DNA of 59,677 nt from Betaproteobacteria bacterium (GTDB taxonomy: Bacteria > Pseudomonadota > Gammaproteobacteria > Burkholderiales > Burkholderiaceae_E). The first letter of the stretch is position 1, and every line of letters starts with the position of its first letter. Made by a program: the position numbers and the translations under genes. The stretch is taken from assembly GCA_018970865.1 (NCBI GenBank), contig JAGWVN010000009.1, positions 1-59,677 on the forward strand. The letters are read 5' to 3'. The notes beneath the pieces are model-generated. The model was not told the DNA's origin. It made no database searches and worked only from the letters and a program-made list of their open reading frames with translations. Of the stretch, positions 17,691-26,037 are shown one piece after another.

Positions 17691-20600
17691 ATGCGCCGTA
17701 TCCAGTCCCTGCTCGTGGCCAACCGGTCGGAAATCGCCATCCGCGTGATGCGCGCCGCTGCCGAACTCGGCATCCGCACGGTGGCCATCTATGCCAACGA
17801 GGACCGCTTCGCCCTGCACCGCTTCAAGGCCGATGAAAGCTATCTGGTGGGCGAGGGCCGCAAGCCCTTGCAGGCCTATCTCGACATCGACGACATCATC
17901 CGCATCGCCCGGCTCGCGCGGGTCGATGCCATCCATCCCGGCTACGGCTTTCTCTCCGAAAACCCCGACTTCGCCCGAGCCTGTGCGGCCGCCGGCATCC
18001 GCTTCATCGGGCCCAGCCCCGAGGTGATGACCACCCTGGGCAACAAGGTCGCCGCCCGTCACGCCGCGGTGGCCGCAGGCGTGCCGGTGATGCCGGCCAC
18101 GGGTGTGCTGCCGCGCACGCCCGTGGCGCCCGATGCCAGCGACACCCAGCGCCAGACCGCCGAGCAGGCCGACTTCGCCGTCGCGGCGGGCGCGGCCGAG
18201 GCGGTGGGATACCCCTTGATGCTCAAGGCGAGCTGGGGCGGCGGCGGTCGCGGCATGCGGGTGATCGAGAACGAGGCCGACCTCGCCGCGCAGCTGCCGG
18301 TGGCCCGGCGCGAGGCCGCCGCGGCATTCGGCAACGACGAGGTCTACCTCGAGAAGCTGGTGCGCCGCGCCCGCCATGTCGAGGTGCAGATCCTCGGTGA
18401 CTCGCATGGCAACCTGGTGCACCTGTTCGAGCGCGACTGCTCGGTGCAGCGGCGCAACCAGAAGGTGGTCGAGCGCGCGCCCGCGCCTTACCTGGACGCC
18501 GCCGGCCGCGAGGCGCTGTGCGAGGCCGCGCTCGCGCTCGGCCGCGCGGTGGGCTACACCCATGCCGGCACGGTCGAGTTCCTCATGGACGCCGACACCG
18601 GCAAGTTCTACTTCATCGAGGTCAATCCGCGCATCCAGGTCGAGCACACCGTCACCGAGCAGGTCACCGGCATCGACATCGTCAAGGCGCAGATCCGCGT
18701 CACCGAGGGCGCGCGCATCGGCGATCCCGGCTCGCCCGTGCCGGCGCAGGTCGACATCCGCCTCAATGGCCACGCCCTGCAGTGCCGCATCACCACCGAA
18801 GACCCCGAGAACGGCTTCACGCCCGACTACGGCCGCATCACCGCCTACCGCAGCGCCGCCGGTTTCGGCCTGCGCCTGGACGGCGGCACCGCCTACACCG
18901 GCGCGGTGATCACGCCCTACTACGACTCGCTGCTGGTCAAGGTCACCGCCTGGGCGCCCACCCCCGAGGAGGCGATCCGCCGCATGGACCGCGGCCTGCG
19001 CGAGTTCCGCATCCGCGGCCTCGCCACCAACCTGCAGTTCGTCGAGAATGTCATCAACCATCCGCAGTTCGTCGCCGGCACGGTCACCACCCGCTTCATC
19101 GACCAGACCCCGGAGCTGCTGAAGTTCGCGCGCCGCCGCGATCGCGCCACCCGGGTGCTGCGCTATCTCGGCGAGGTCACCGTCAACGGCCATCCCGACA
19201 TGAAGGGCCGACCGCAGACCGACCTGCGCCACCTGCACCTGCCGCTGCCCCGGGCGGACCTGCTCGCGTCGCCGCCGCCCGGCACCCGCACGCTGCTGCG
19301 TCAGCTCGGCCCGAAGAAGTTCGCCGCGTGGATGCTCGCCGAACAGCGGCCGCTGCTCACCGACACCACCATGCGCGACGCGCACCAGTCGCTGCTTGCC
19401 ACCCGCATGCGCACCATCGACATGCTGCGCATCGCGCCCTATTACGCGCGGATGCTGCCCGGCCTGCTCTCGCTCGAGTGCTGGGGCGGGGCCACCTTCG
19501 ATGTGGCCATGCGATTCCTCAAGGAAGACCCCTGGCAGCGCCTGGCGCAGCTGCGCCAGGCGGTGCCCAACATCGCGCTGCAGATGCTGCTGCGCGGCGC
19601 CAATGCGGTGGGCTACACCAGCTATGCCGACAATGTGGTGCGCTTCTTCGTGCAGCAGGCCGCGGCCGCCGGCATCGACATCTTCCGGGTGTTCGACTCG
19701 CTGAACTGGGTGCGCAACATGCGGGTGTCCATCGACGCGGTGCTCGAAACCGGCGCCCTGTGCGAGGGCGCCATCTGCTACACCGCCGATGTCTTCGACC
19801 ACGGCCGCAAGTACGACCTGCGCTACTACACCCACATCGCGCGCCAGCTGCGCGACGCCGGCGTGCATGTGCTGGGCATCAAGGACATGGCCGGCCTGGC
19901 CCGGCCGCGCGCGGTGTCGCTGCTGGTCAGGGCGCTCAAGGAGGAGACCGGCCTGCCGATCCACTTCCACACCCACGATACCAGCGGCGCGGCGGCGGCC
20001 TCGGTGCTGGCGGCCATCGAGGCGGGCGCCGATGCGGTCGATGGCGCCATGGATGCGATGAGCGGGCTCACCTCGCAGCCCAATCTTTCGGCGATCGTCG
20101 CCGCGCTGGCCGGCTCCGACCGCGACCCGCGCTTCAAGGCCGGCCGCGGCGGCGGCGCCGGCCAGCCCGCCGGCATCGATCTCGACGCCATGCTCGAGAT
20201 CTCGCATTACTGGGAGGGCGTGCGCCGGCAGTACGCGGCCTTCGAGCCCGAGATCCGCAGCGGCACCGCCGATGTCTACAACCACGAGATGCCCGGCGGC
20301 CAGTACACCAACCTGCGCGAGCAGGCCCGCGCCATGGGCCTGGAGCACCGCTGGCCCGAGGTCTCGCGCGCCTATGCCGAGGTCAACCGGCTGTTCGGCG
20401 ACATCGTCAAGGTCACGCCCACCTCCAAGGTGGTGGGCGACATGGCGCTCTCCATGGTCGCCAACGACCTCACCGCGGCCGATGTCGCCGATCCGGCGCG
20501 CGAGGTGGCCTTTCCCGAGTCGGTGGTGTCGCTGTTCCGCGGCGAGCTCGGCTTTCCGCCCGACGGCTTTCCGCCGGCGCTCTCGCGCAAGGTGCTCAAG

Positions 20601-21227
20601 GCCGAGCCGCCGCAGCCCTACCGCCCCGGCGACACGCTGCCCGATGTCGATCTCGAGGCGGCGCGGCGCGAGGCCGAGCGGGCCTGCGGTCACCAGATCG
20701 ACGATCAGGCGCTCGCCTCCTGGCTGATGTACCCCAAGGTCTACAAGGAGTTCTCCGACCACCACCGCCGCTTCGGCGATGTCAGCGTGCTGCCCACGCC
20801 CGCCTTCTTCCACGGCATGGCCGAACGCGAGGAGATCGCGGTGGGCCTCGATCCCGGCAAGACCCTGGTGATCCGCATGCAGGGCACCGCGCCCGCCGAG
20901 GAGGAGGGCGTGGTCAAGGTCTTCTTCGAGCTCAACGGCCAGCCGCGCACCATGCGGGTCGACAAGGCCGGCGCGCCGCGCCGCGAGCAGCGTCCGCAGG
21001 CCGAGCCGGGCAACGCCGCCCATGTGCCGGCGCCGATGCCGGGCATGGTGGTCACCGTCTCGGTCAAGACCGGCCAGGCGGTGCGTGCCGGCGACCCGCT
21101 CGTGTCGCTGGAGGCGATGAAGATGGAAACCCAGATCCGCGCCGAGCGTGACGGTACGATCCGGGCCGTGCATGTGCGCGTGGGCGAGACCATCGCCGCG
21201 CGCGACCTCCTCGTGGAGCTCTCATGA
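17691..21227 (+). CDS. pyc: Pyruvate carboxylase
   Basis: Pyc makes oxaloacetate from pyruvate, bicarbonate and ATP, replenishing the TCA cycle. The 1178-residue protein contains a biotin carboxylase with ATP-grasp (about 1-460), a carboxyltransferase barrel starting LLTDTTMRDAHQSLLATRMR with FRVFDSLNWVRN, GIKDMAGL and the metal-binding HFHTHDTSG, and a C-terminal biotinyl domain with EAMKME, where Lys1144 is the biotin site. The start MRRIQSLLVANRSEIAIRVM is the standard N terminus; the open frame upstream to 17574 is not conserved-looking. The stop overlaps the next gene's start in ATGA. Confidence 0.95.
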   Translation: MRRIQSLLVANRSEIAIRVMRAAAELGIRTVAIYANEDRFALHRFKADESYLVGEGRKPLQAYLDIDDIIRIARLARVDAIHPGYGFLSENPDFARACAAAGIRFIGPSPEVMTTLGNKVAARHAAVAAGVPVMPATGVLPRTPVAPDASDTQRQTAEQADFAVAAGAAEAVGYPLMLKASWGGGGRGMRVIENEADLAAQLPVARREAAAAFGNDEVYLEKLVRRARHVEVQILGDSHGNLVHLFERDCSVQRRNQKVVERAPAPYLDAAGREALCEAALALGRAVGYTHAGTVEFLMDADTGKFYFIEVNPRIQVEHTVTEQVTGIDIVKAQIRVTEGARIGDPGSPVPAQVDIRLNGHALQCRITTEDPENGFTPDYGRITAYRSAAGFGLRLDGGTAYTGAVITPYYDSLLVKVTAWAPTPEEAIRRMDRGLREFRIRGLATNLQFVENVINHPQFVAGTVTTRFIDQTPELLKFARRRDRATRVLRYLGEVTVNGHPDMKGRPQTDLRHLHLPLPRADLLASPPPGTRTLLRQLGPKKFAAWMLAEQRPLLTDTTMRDAHQSLLATRMRTIDMLRIAPYYARMLPGLLSLECWGGATFDVAMRFLKEDPWQRLAQLRQAVPNIALQMLLRGANAVGYTSYADNVVRFFVQQAAAAGIDIFRVFDSLNWVRNMRVSIDAVLETGALCEGAICYTADVFDHGRKYDLRYYTHIARQLRDAGVHVLGIKDMAGLARPRAVSLLVRALKEETGLPIHFHTHDTSGAAAASVLAAIEAGADAVDGAMDAMSGLTSQPNLSAIVAALAGSDRDPRFKAGRGGGAGQPAGIDLDAMLEISHYWEGVRRQYAAFEPEIRSGTADVYNHEMPGGQYTNLREQARAMGLEHRWPEVSRAYAEVNRLFGDIVKVTPTSKVVGDMALSMVANDLTAADVADPAREVAFPESVVSLFRGELGFPPDGFPPALSRKVLKAEPPQPYRPGDTLPDVDLEAARREAERACGHQIDDQALASWLMYPKVYKEFSDHHRRFGDVSVLPTPAFFHGMAEREEIAVGLDPGKTLVIRMQGTAPAEEEGVVKVFFELNGQPRTMRVDKAGAPRREQRPQAEPGNAAHVPAPMPGMVVTVSVKTGQAVRAGDPLVSLEAMKMETQIRAERDGTIRAVHVRVGETIAARDLLVELS

Positions 21228-22153
21228 ATCCCGCCTATCCCCGTGACCTGGTCGGCTACGGCCGCAATCCGCCCCACGCCAACTGGCCCGGCCGCGCCCG
21301 GGTGGCGGTGCAGTTCGTGCTCAACTACGAGGAGGGCGGCGAGAACTGCGTGCTGCACGGCGACCCCGGCTCCGAGCAGTTCCTGTCCGAGATCATCGGC
21401 GCGGCCGCCTACCCGGATCGTCACCTGAGCATGGAGTCGATCTACGAGTACGGCTCGCGCGCCGGCGTGTGGCGCATCCTGCGCGAGTTCGAGCGCCGCG
21501 GCCTGCCGCTCACCGTATTCGGCGTGTCGATGGCGCTGCAGCGTCATCCGGAGGTCACCCGCGCCTTCGTCGAGCTCGGCCACGAGATCGCCTGCCATGG
21601 CTGGCGCTGGATCCACTACCAGGGCATCGACGAGGCCACCGAGCGCGAGCACATGCGCATCGGCATGGAGATCATCCGCCAGCTCACCGGCAACGCGCCG
21701 CTGGGCTGGTATACCGGCCGCGACAGCCCGAACACCCGTCGGCTGGTGGTCGAGCATGGCGGTTTTCGCTACGACGCCGACTACTACGGCGACGATCTGC
21801 CCTTCTGGACCGAGGTCGCCACGGGTGACGGTCGGCGGGTGCCGCATCTGGTGGTGCCCTACACACTCGATGCCAATGACATGCGCTTCGCCTCGCCGCA
21901 GGGCTTCAACACCGCGCAGCATTTCTTCGAGTACCTGCGCGACAGCTTCGATGTGCTCTACGCCGAGGGTGCCGACTCGCCGAAGATGATGTCCATCGGC
22001 ATGCACTGCCGGTTGCTCGGGCGGCCCGGCCGCTTCCTCGCGCTGCAGCGCTTCCTTGATCACATCGAGCGCCACGACCGGGTCTGGGTGACCCGCCGGA
22101 TCGACATCGCCGATCACTGGATCGCCCATCATCCCTGGCAGCCCACCGCCTGA
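21224..22153 (+). CDS. puuE: Polysaccharide-deacetylase-fold allantoinase PuuE-type
   Basis: A 309-residue NodB-fold hydrolase. The start YPRDLVGYGRNPPHANWPG and the segments LNYEEGGENCVLHGD, HEIACHGWRWIHY and GWYTGRDSPNTRRL are characteristic of the putative urate-catabolism/allantoinase PuuE family, which hydrolyses allantoin to allantoate in ureide degradation. The His-containing HGWRW motif and early acidic residues fit the metal site. Translation is coupled to pyc through a 4-bp ATGA overlap, an unexpected partner for a purine gene. No other allantoin gene lies nearby, so the substrate is inferred from family only. Confidence 0.82.
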   Translation: MNPAYPRDLVGYGRNPPHANWPGRARVAVQFVLNYEEGGENCVLHGDPGSEQFLSEIIGAAAYPDRHLSMESIYEYGSRAGVWRILREFERRGLPLTVFGVSMALQRHPEVTRAFVELGHEIACHGWRWIHYQGIDEATEREHMRIGMEIIRQLTGNAPLGWYTGRDSPNTRRLVVEHGGFRYDADYYGDDLPFWTEVATGDGRRVPHLVVPYTLDANDMRFASPQGFNTAQHFFEYLRDSFDVLYAEGADSPKMMSIGMHCRLLGRPGRFLALQRFLDHIERHDRVWVTRRIDIADHWIAHHPWQPTA

Positions 22154-22253
22154 ATCGGCCACCGCCGAGGCGCACGCCGTCGCGCTGCCCTGGCACCCGC
22201 CGTATGACTGGGCGTTCGTCACCGGGTTTCTCGCGCGGCGGCTGATCCCGGGG

Positions 22254-23096
22254 GTGGAAACCCTCGGGCCGCAGGGCTACTGCCGTGCGGTGCGGCTCGA
22301 TGCCGGTGGACGCGCCCACGCCGGGCGGGTGCGCGTGCAGGCCGATACCGCTCGCGGGGTGCTGCGCGTGCGCTTCGATGCCGCGCTGGCGCCGGTCGCC
22401 GGGCCGCTGCAGGCGAGGCTGGTACGGCTCTTCGATCTCGACTGTCAGCCGGCGGCGGTGGCCGCCGGCCTGGGCGCGCTGGCCGCGCAGGCGCCGGGCA
22501 TCCGCGTGCCGGGCGCTTTCGACGGGTTCGAACTGGCGGTGCGGGCGGTGCTCGGACAGCAGGTGAGCGTGGCCGCGGCCCACACCCTGGCCGGCCGGCT
22601 GGCGCGACGCTTCGGCATGCCGCTGGGCGATCTCCGGGCCGGTCGCGGCGCCGGTGATCGCGGCCCGCGCGCCGACGCCGACGCCGACGCCGACGCCGGT
22701 CCGCAGTGGGTGTTCCCGTCGGCGGCGGACCTTGCCGGGCGCGAGCCGGCCGAGCTCGCCGAGTGCGGTCTGATCCGGCAGCGGGCGGCCGCCATCGTGG
22801 CGCTGGCGCGGGCGATCCGCGATCAGGGGCTGCGTCTGGCGCCCGACGCGCCGCTGACGCAGACGATGGAAACCCTGCGCGCGATTCCCGGCATCGGCGA
22901 CTGGACCGCCCAGTACATCGCGATGCGGGCCCTGGGCTGGCGCGACGCCTTTCCGGCCGGCGATCTGGTGCTGATGCGCGCGCTGGGCGCGAGCACGCCG
23001 GCGCGCGCCCGGGCAGCGGCCGAGCGCTGGCGCCCCTGGCGCGCCTATGCGGTGATGCATCTCTGGCGCGGTTCCGCCATCAGCCCGGCGGATTAA
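22254..23096 (+). CDS. alkA: DNA-3-methyladenine glycosylase II, AlkA-like
   Basis: AlkA-type glycosylase excising alkylated bases. The helix-hairpin-helix region IPGIGDWTAQYIAMRALG and the catalytic Asp in FPAGDLVL are clear, with FELAVRAVLGQQVS earlier. The first standard start is the GTG at 22254, but the same frame upstream already encodes the conserved N-terminal beta-domain (LPWHPPYDWAFVTGFLARR, from 22185), and between the in-frame stop at 22089 and the GTG there is no ATG, GTG or TTG. The real start is therefore either non-standard (CTG at 22185 is the best-placed candidate) or hidden by a sequence error. An Ala-Asp repeat interrupts the protein near residues 140-148. Tag lies 3.7 kb downstream. 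Confidence 0.82.
   Translation: METLGPQGYCRAVRLDAGGRAHAGRVRVQADTARGVLRVRFDAALAPVAGPLQARLVRLFDLDCQPAAVAAGLGALAAQAPGIRVPGAFDGFELAVRAVLGQQVSVAAAHTLAGRLARRFGMPLGDLRAGRGAGDRGPRADADADADAGPQWVFPSAADLAGREPAELAECGLIRQRAAAIVALARAIRDQGLRLAPDAPLTQTMETLRAIPGIGDWTAQYIAMRALGWRDAFPAGDLVLMRALGASTPARARAAAERWRPWRAYAVMHLWRGSAISPAD
22671..22697. repeat. Hexanucleotide tandem repeat in alkA
   Basis: Four exact copies of GCCGAC followed by GCC, in frame with alkA, encode Ala-Asp repeated four times in a loop ahead of the helix-hairpin-helix domain. The unit is two codons, so slippage changes length without frameshift. Confidence 0.85.
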
Positions 23097-23272
23097 CCCG
23101 CAGGGATATTTCCAGCATGCGCAATTAATCTCCGATTGATTTTCACGATTTTCTGGCCGATTATTCGCGCCGGCGGAATCTGAATCCGGAGAATCTCCGG
23201 AATATCTGCTTCCGGATTATCCGGATCCCTTTCTGAATCACACTCTCTGAATCACACACAGAAGGCGAATTC
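23097..23272 (+). promoter_or_regulatory. AT-rich promoter region of the H-NS family gene with palindromes and direct repeats
   Basis: This stretch is visibly AT-rich in a very GC-rich window, with runs such as ATATTT and TGATTTTCACGATTTT. It holds four TCCGGA palindromes (23185-23190, 23196-23201, 23211-23216, 23220-23225); the first two form a perfect 7-bp inverted repeat with a 3-nt spacer, and the last two a TCCGGA-TTA-TCCGGA element. Just downstream, the 12-mer TCTGAATCACAC is directly repeated (23232-23243 and 23246-23257, period 14). The last copy is followed within 20 bp by the start codon, with AGAAGG as ribosome binding site. H-NS family proteins commonly autoregulate at curved AT-rich DNA. 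Confidence 0.7.
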
Positions 23273-23695
23273 ATGCCCACCTACCGCGAACTCCAGACCC
23301 AGATCGAGGAACTCCAGCGCCAGGCCGCCGCGGCCCGCAAGGAGGAGCTCGCCACCACCATCCGCGACATCCGCCGCAAGATCGCCGAATTCGGTCTCAC
23401 CGCGGCCGACATCGGGCTGGCGCCGCCGGCGGCCGGTCCGGGCCGGGGCCGCAAGGCGGGTGCCAAGGCGGCGGCCAAGCCGGCGGCCCGCGCCGAGGGT
23501 GATGCCGCGCCGGCCAAGCCCGGCCGCCGCAAGGCGCGCAAGGCGGCGGATGGTCCGGTGAAGAAGGTGGCGCCCAAGTATCGCGGGCCGGCGGGCGAGG
23601 AATGGACCGGTCGCGGCCGCAAGCCCAAGTGGGTGGAGGCCCAGCTTCAGGCCGGTCGCACCCTGGCTGATCTGCTCATCCCGGCGGCGGCCTGA
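23273..23695 (+). CDS. H-NS family nucleoid-associated protein
   Basis: A 140-residue DNA-binding protein. The N terminus (1-45) is a charged coiled-coil-like oligomerisation helix (YRELQTQIEELQRQ, EELATTIRDIRRKIAEF). The middle is a Lys/Ala/Pro-rich linker, longer than in enterobacterial H-NS and rich in AAK-like repeats. The C terminus has the family DNA-binding region PKYRGPAGEEWTGRGRKPKW, where GRGRKP resembles the minor-groove hook (QGR/RGR). Such proteins silence AT-rich horizontally acquired DNA. The gene sits behind the only markedly AT-rich region in the window and is convergent with the TehA-like channel gene. Confidence 0.9.
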   Translation: MPTYRELQTQIEELQRQAAAARKEELATTIRDIRRKIAEFGLTAADIGLAPPAAGPGRGRKAGAKAAAKPAARAEGDAAPAKPGRRKARKAADGPVKKVAPKYRGPAGEEWTGRGRKPKWVEAQLQAGRTLADLLIPAAA

Positions 23696-23747
23696 GGCTG
23701 CTGGCCCGCGGGCGGGCGGCGCTGCCGGCGATTGCCCGCTGTCGCGG

Positions 23748-24746
23748 TCAGGGCGAGCCGGTCGCTGGCGTGGCCGGCGCCGGCACCGCAGCCGGTTCTT
23801 CCACCAGCAGCGTGCCGGCTCGCAGACCGTGCAGCGTGGCGAGGCTCAGCCCGCTGATCACCCCGGTGGTGATCGCCAGCATCACCACCCCGGGCGATTG
23901 CAGCCCGGGCTCGGATTCACCCAGTTTCAGCGTCAGGGCGCTGATCGCGGCGAGCGGAAACGAGGCCGCCCAGGCCGGCATGCCGAAGCCGGCCCGCCAC
24001 ATCGTCGGCACCCGGGTGAGCACCGCCGCCAGCGTCAGGCCGGCAATGCCCAGTGCCGCCGTGCCCGCCCACTCGGGCGCGCCCAGGGCCAGGGCCGACA
24101 GGCCGGTGACCGAGGGCGGCGCCAGCAGGATGAACCAGGACGGCGCCAGCCGGTCGGGCAGCGGCATCTGGGCCTGCCGCAGGATCACCATGGCGGTGAC
24201 CACCGGCCAGAAGAAGACCCCGATGCCCAGGCACGCCCAGGCGAACTGCGGGTGGCCCAGGGGCAGCGCGCCCAGCGGAACCAGCACATTGCCCACGATC
24301 GGGATGTACATCACCGGCGTCAGGCCGGGCCAGGGCAGGCGGCCTGCCAGCCAGCGACCGATGACCCAGGCAGTCACCCCGAGCTGCAGAGCCAGGCCGC
24401 ACCACCACAGCGGCGCGAGCGGCGCCGCCGGCAGACCCAGGCCCAGGCCGAGCGTGGCCAGCAGCATCATCGAGATCGGCAGGGCGGCGGCAAAGCCGTG
24501 GCGCACCGGGTGCGCCAGGTCGGCGAGGAGCGCGGCACGGTGGCGCAATGCCCGCCAGGCCGACGCCGCCAGCACCGCGAGGAAAAGGGTCGCGGCCACG
24601 GCGGCGCAGGCCAGGGCGGTCTGACGGGCCATCTCGCCGGCGGCCGGCTGGGCCCGCAGCCAGGCCAGGCCCAGACCGCTCCAGCCCATGACAGGGGCGA
24701 ACCAGGCGGGGCCGAGGTGCTGCAGCGGGGCGTGTGATCGAGTCAT
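23748..24746 (-). CDS. TehA/SLAC1-type (TDT family) transporter
   Basis: A 332-residue polytopic membrane protein, about ten hydrophobic helices. The start HLGPAWFAPVMGWSGLGLAW has the TehA-like pattern, with PGLTPVMYIPIVGNVLVP and LAPSWFILLAPPSVTG as other family-like conserved segments. Relatives are anion channels or exporters for tellurite resistance, malate or sulfite; the substrate here is unknown. A C-terminal Pro/Ala tail is variable. The start ATG at 24746 is the best fit; the frame continues upstream without typical sequence. It is divergent from trxC with 112 bp between starts. Confidence 0.85.
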   Translation of the reverse strand: MTRSHAPLQHLGPAWFAPVMGWSGLGLAWLRAQPAAGEMARQTALACAAVAATLFLAVLAASAWRALRHRAALLADLAHPVRHGFAAALPISMMLLATLGLGLGLPAAPLAPLWWCGLALQLGVTAWVIGRWLAGRLPWPGLTPVMYIPIVGNVLVPLGALPLGHPQFAWACLGIGVFFWPVVTAMVILRQAQMPLPDRLAPSWFILLAPPSVTGLSALALGAPEWAGTAALGIAGLTLAAVLTRVPTMWRAGFGMPAWAASFPLAAISALTLKLGESEPGLQSPGVVMLAITTGVISGLSLATLHGLRAGTLLVEEPAAVPAPATPATGSP

Positions 24747-24858
24747 GAACCGGAAGGGGGCTTGCGACCGCGGCGGGCCATCCCCACCTGCCCGGGATGG
24801 CAGCGGTGCGACGGGATCGCGCCACAGACGCCGGCGACGGGCCGGCAGGGAGAGCGGG

Positions 24859-25290
24859 ATGGAACTGGTGTGTCCGGATTGTGCCACGGTGAACCGCGTG
24901 CCCGAGGCGCGCCTCGACGAGCAGCCGGTCTGCGGCAAGTGCAGCGCGGGTCTGCTGAGCGCCGCGCCGCGCGAGCTCGACGAGAAGGCGTTCGAGCGCC
25001 TGCTGGCGCGTCACGGCCAGCCGGTCGTGATCGATTTCTGGGCGCCGTGGTGCGGCCCCTGCCGCGCGATGGCGCCGCAGTTCGAGGCCGCCGCCCGGCA
25101 GATGGGCGGGCGCGTCGCCTTCGCCAAGGTCAACACCGACCTGGAGCCCGATGTCGCGCAGCGCCTGGGCATCCGCGGCATTCCCACGCTGGCGGTGTTC
25201 GCCGGCGGTCGTGAGATCGCCCGGCGCAGCGGCGCCATGAGCGCGGCCGATCTCGTGCGCTGGGTGGACGAGGCGGTGACCCGCGCCTGA
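24859..25290 (+). CDS. trxC: Thioredoxin 2 (TrxC)
   Basis: A 143-residue cytoplasmic thioredoxin that reduces protein disulfides and supports oxidative-stress defence. The N-terminal zinc domain has two CXXC pairs (CPDCATVN and CGKC), the hallmark of TrxC, followed by the thioredoxin fold with active site WAPWCGPCRAMAP and the cis-Pro loop GIRGIPTLAVF. A GGGAG-like site precedes the ATG. It is followed 42 bp later by tupB, with a TAGATT -10-like element in between, so the ABC genes may have their own promoter. Confidence 0.95.
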   Translation: MELVCPDCATVNRVPEARLDEQPVCGKCSAGLLSAAPRELDEKAFERLLARHGQPVVIDFWAPWCGPCRAMAPQFEAAARQMGGRVAFAKVNTDLEPDVAQRLGIRGIPTLAVFAGGREIARRSGAMSAADLVRWVDEAVTRA

Positions 25291-25332
25291 CGTCGCGGCG
25301 GCGCGCCGCGCCGATTTGCTAGATTCCGGCGC

Positions 25333-26037
25333 ATGTCGGATTCCGCAGACACCCTGGCGCGCCTGCTCGGTCTGCTCGATGGCTCCCTGCCCGGCCTGTG
25401 GCCGGTGGTGCGTCTGAGCGTCGAGGTCAGCGGCGCGGCTACGCTGCTGGCCGCGCTGGTGGCGCTGCCGCTCGCGGCGTGGCTGGCGCTCACCCCGTTT
25501 CGCGGCCGGGGCGCGGTGATCGCCGGTCTCAACGCGCTGATGGGTCTGCCCTCGGTGGTGATCGGCCTCCTGGTCTATCTGCTGCTGTCGCGCGCCGGGC
25601 CGCTCGGGCCGCTCGGCCTGCTCTTCACCCCGCCGGCGATGGTCATCGCGCAGGCGCTGCTGGTCGCGCCGCTGATCACCGCGCTGGCCCGCCAGACCCT
25701 GGAAGACGCCCTGGCCGAGTTCGGTCCCTATCTGGCCTCGCTCGGCGCCGGCAAGGCCGCCACCATGGCCACGCTGCTGCGCGAGGCGCGCTTTTCGCTG
25801 AGCACCGCGGTGCTGGCCGGTTTCGGCCGCGCCGCGGCGGAGGTGGGCGCCGTGCTGGTGGTGGGTGGCAACATCGACGGCATCACCCGGGTGATGACCA
25901 CGGCGATCGCCCTGGAGACCAGCAAGGGCGACCTGCCGCTGGCCCTGGCCATGGGCGTGGTGCTGGTGCTGATGGTGCTGTCGGTCAATGTCCTCGCCCA
26001 CGGGCTGCGCGCCTACGCGCTGCGTCGCCATGGCTGA
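25333..26037 (+). CDS. tupB: Tungstate-type ABC transporter permease
   Basis: A 234-residue inner-membrane permease with about five to six helices. Segments GLNALMGLPSVVIGLLVYLL, LFTPPAMVIAQ, the cytoplasmic EAA-type loop around LASLGAGKAATMATLLREA, GFGRAAAEVGAVLVVGGNI and MTTAIALETSKGDL match my recollection of the TupB/WtpB group importing tungstate for molybdopterin enzymes. The next gene, overlapping by 8 bp, is the matching ATPase. No substrate-binding protein (TupA) is adjacent on either side, which is unusual for this importer. The metal assignment rests on family resemblance. Confidence 0.85.
   Translation: MSDSADTLARLLGLLDGSLPGLWPVVRLSVEVSGAATLLAALVALPLAAWLALTPFRGRGAVIAGLNALMGLPSVVIGLLVYLLLSRAGPLGPLGLLFTPPAMVIAQALLVAPLITALARQTLEDALAEFGPYLASLGAGKAATMATLLREARFSLSTAVLAGFGRAAAEVGAVLVVGGNIDGITRVMTTAIALETSKGDLPLALAMGVVLVLMVLSVNVLAHGLRAYALRRHG

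Noticed and set aside
17520-21173. A 1217-codon open frame antisense to pyruvate carboxylase
   Set aside because: It mirrors the codon phase of pyc, has no recognisable domain and is His/Gly/Arg-rich; a typical GC-driven shadow. The same applies to the antisense frames at 8463-11126, 44392-47076 and 55291-57969.
22671-22697. Hexamer repeats considered as a CRISPR or regulatory array
   Set aside because: No spacers; the repeats are in frame within alkA and encode Ala-Asp.
25988-26029. Earlier start for tupC
   Set aside because: It would lie wholly within tupB and adds residues not seen in small Tup-type ATPases; the ATG at 26030 gives the usual 8-bp overlap.
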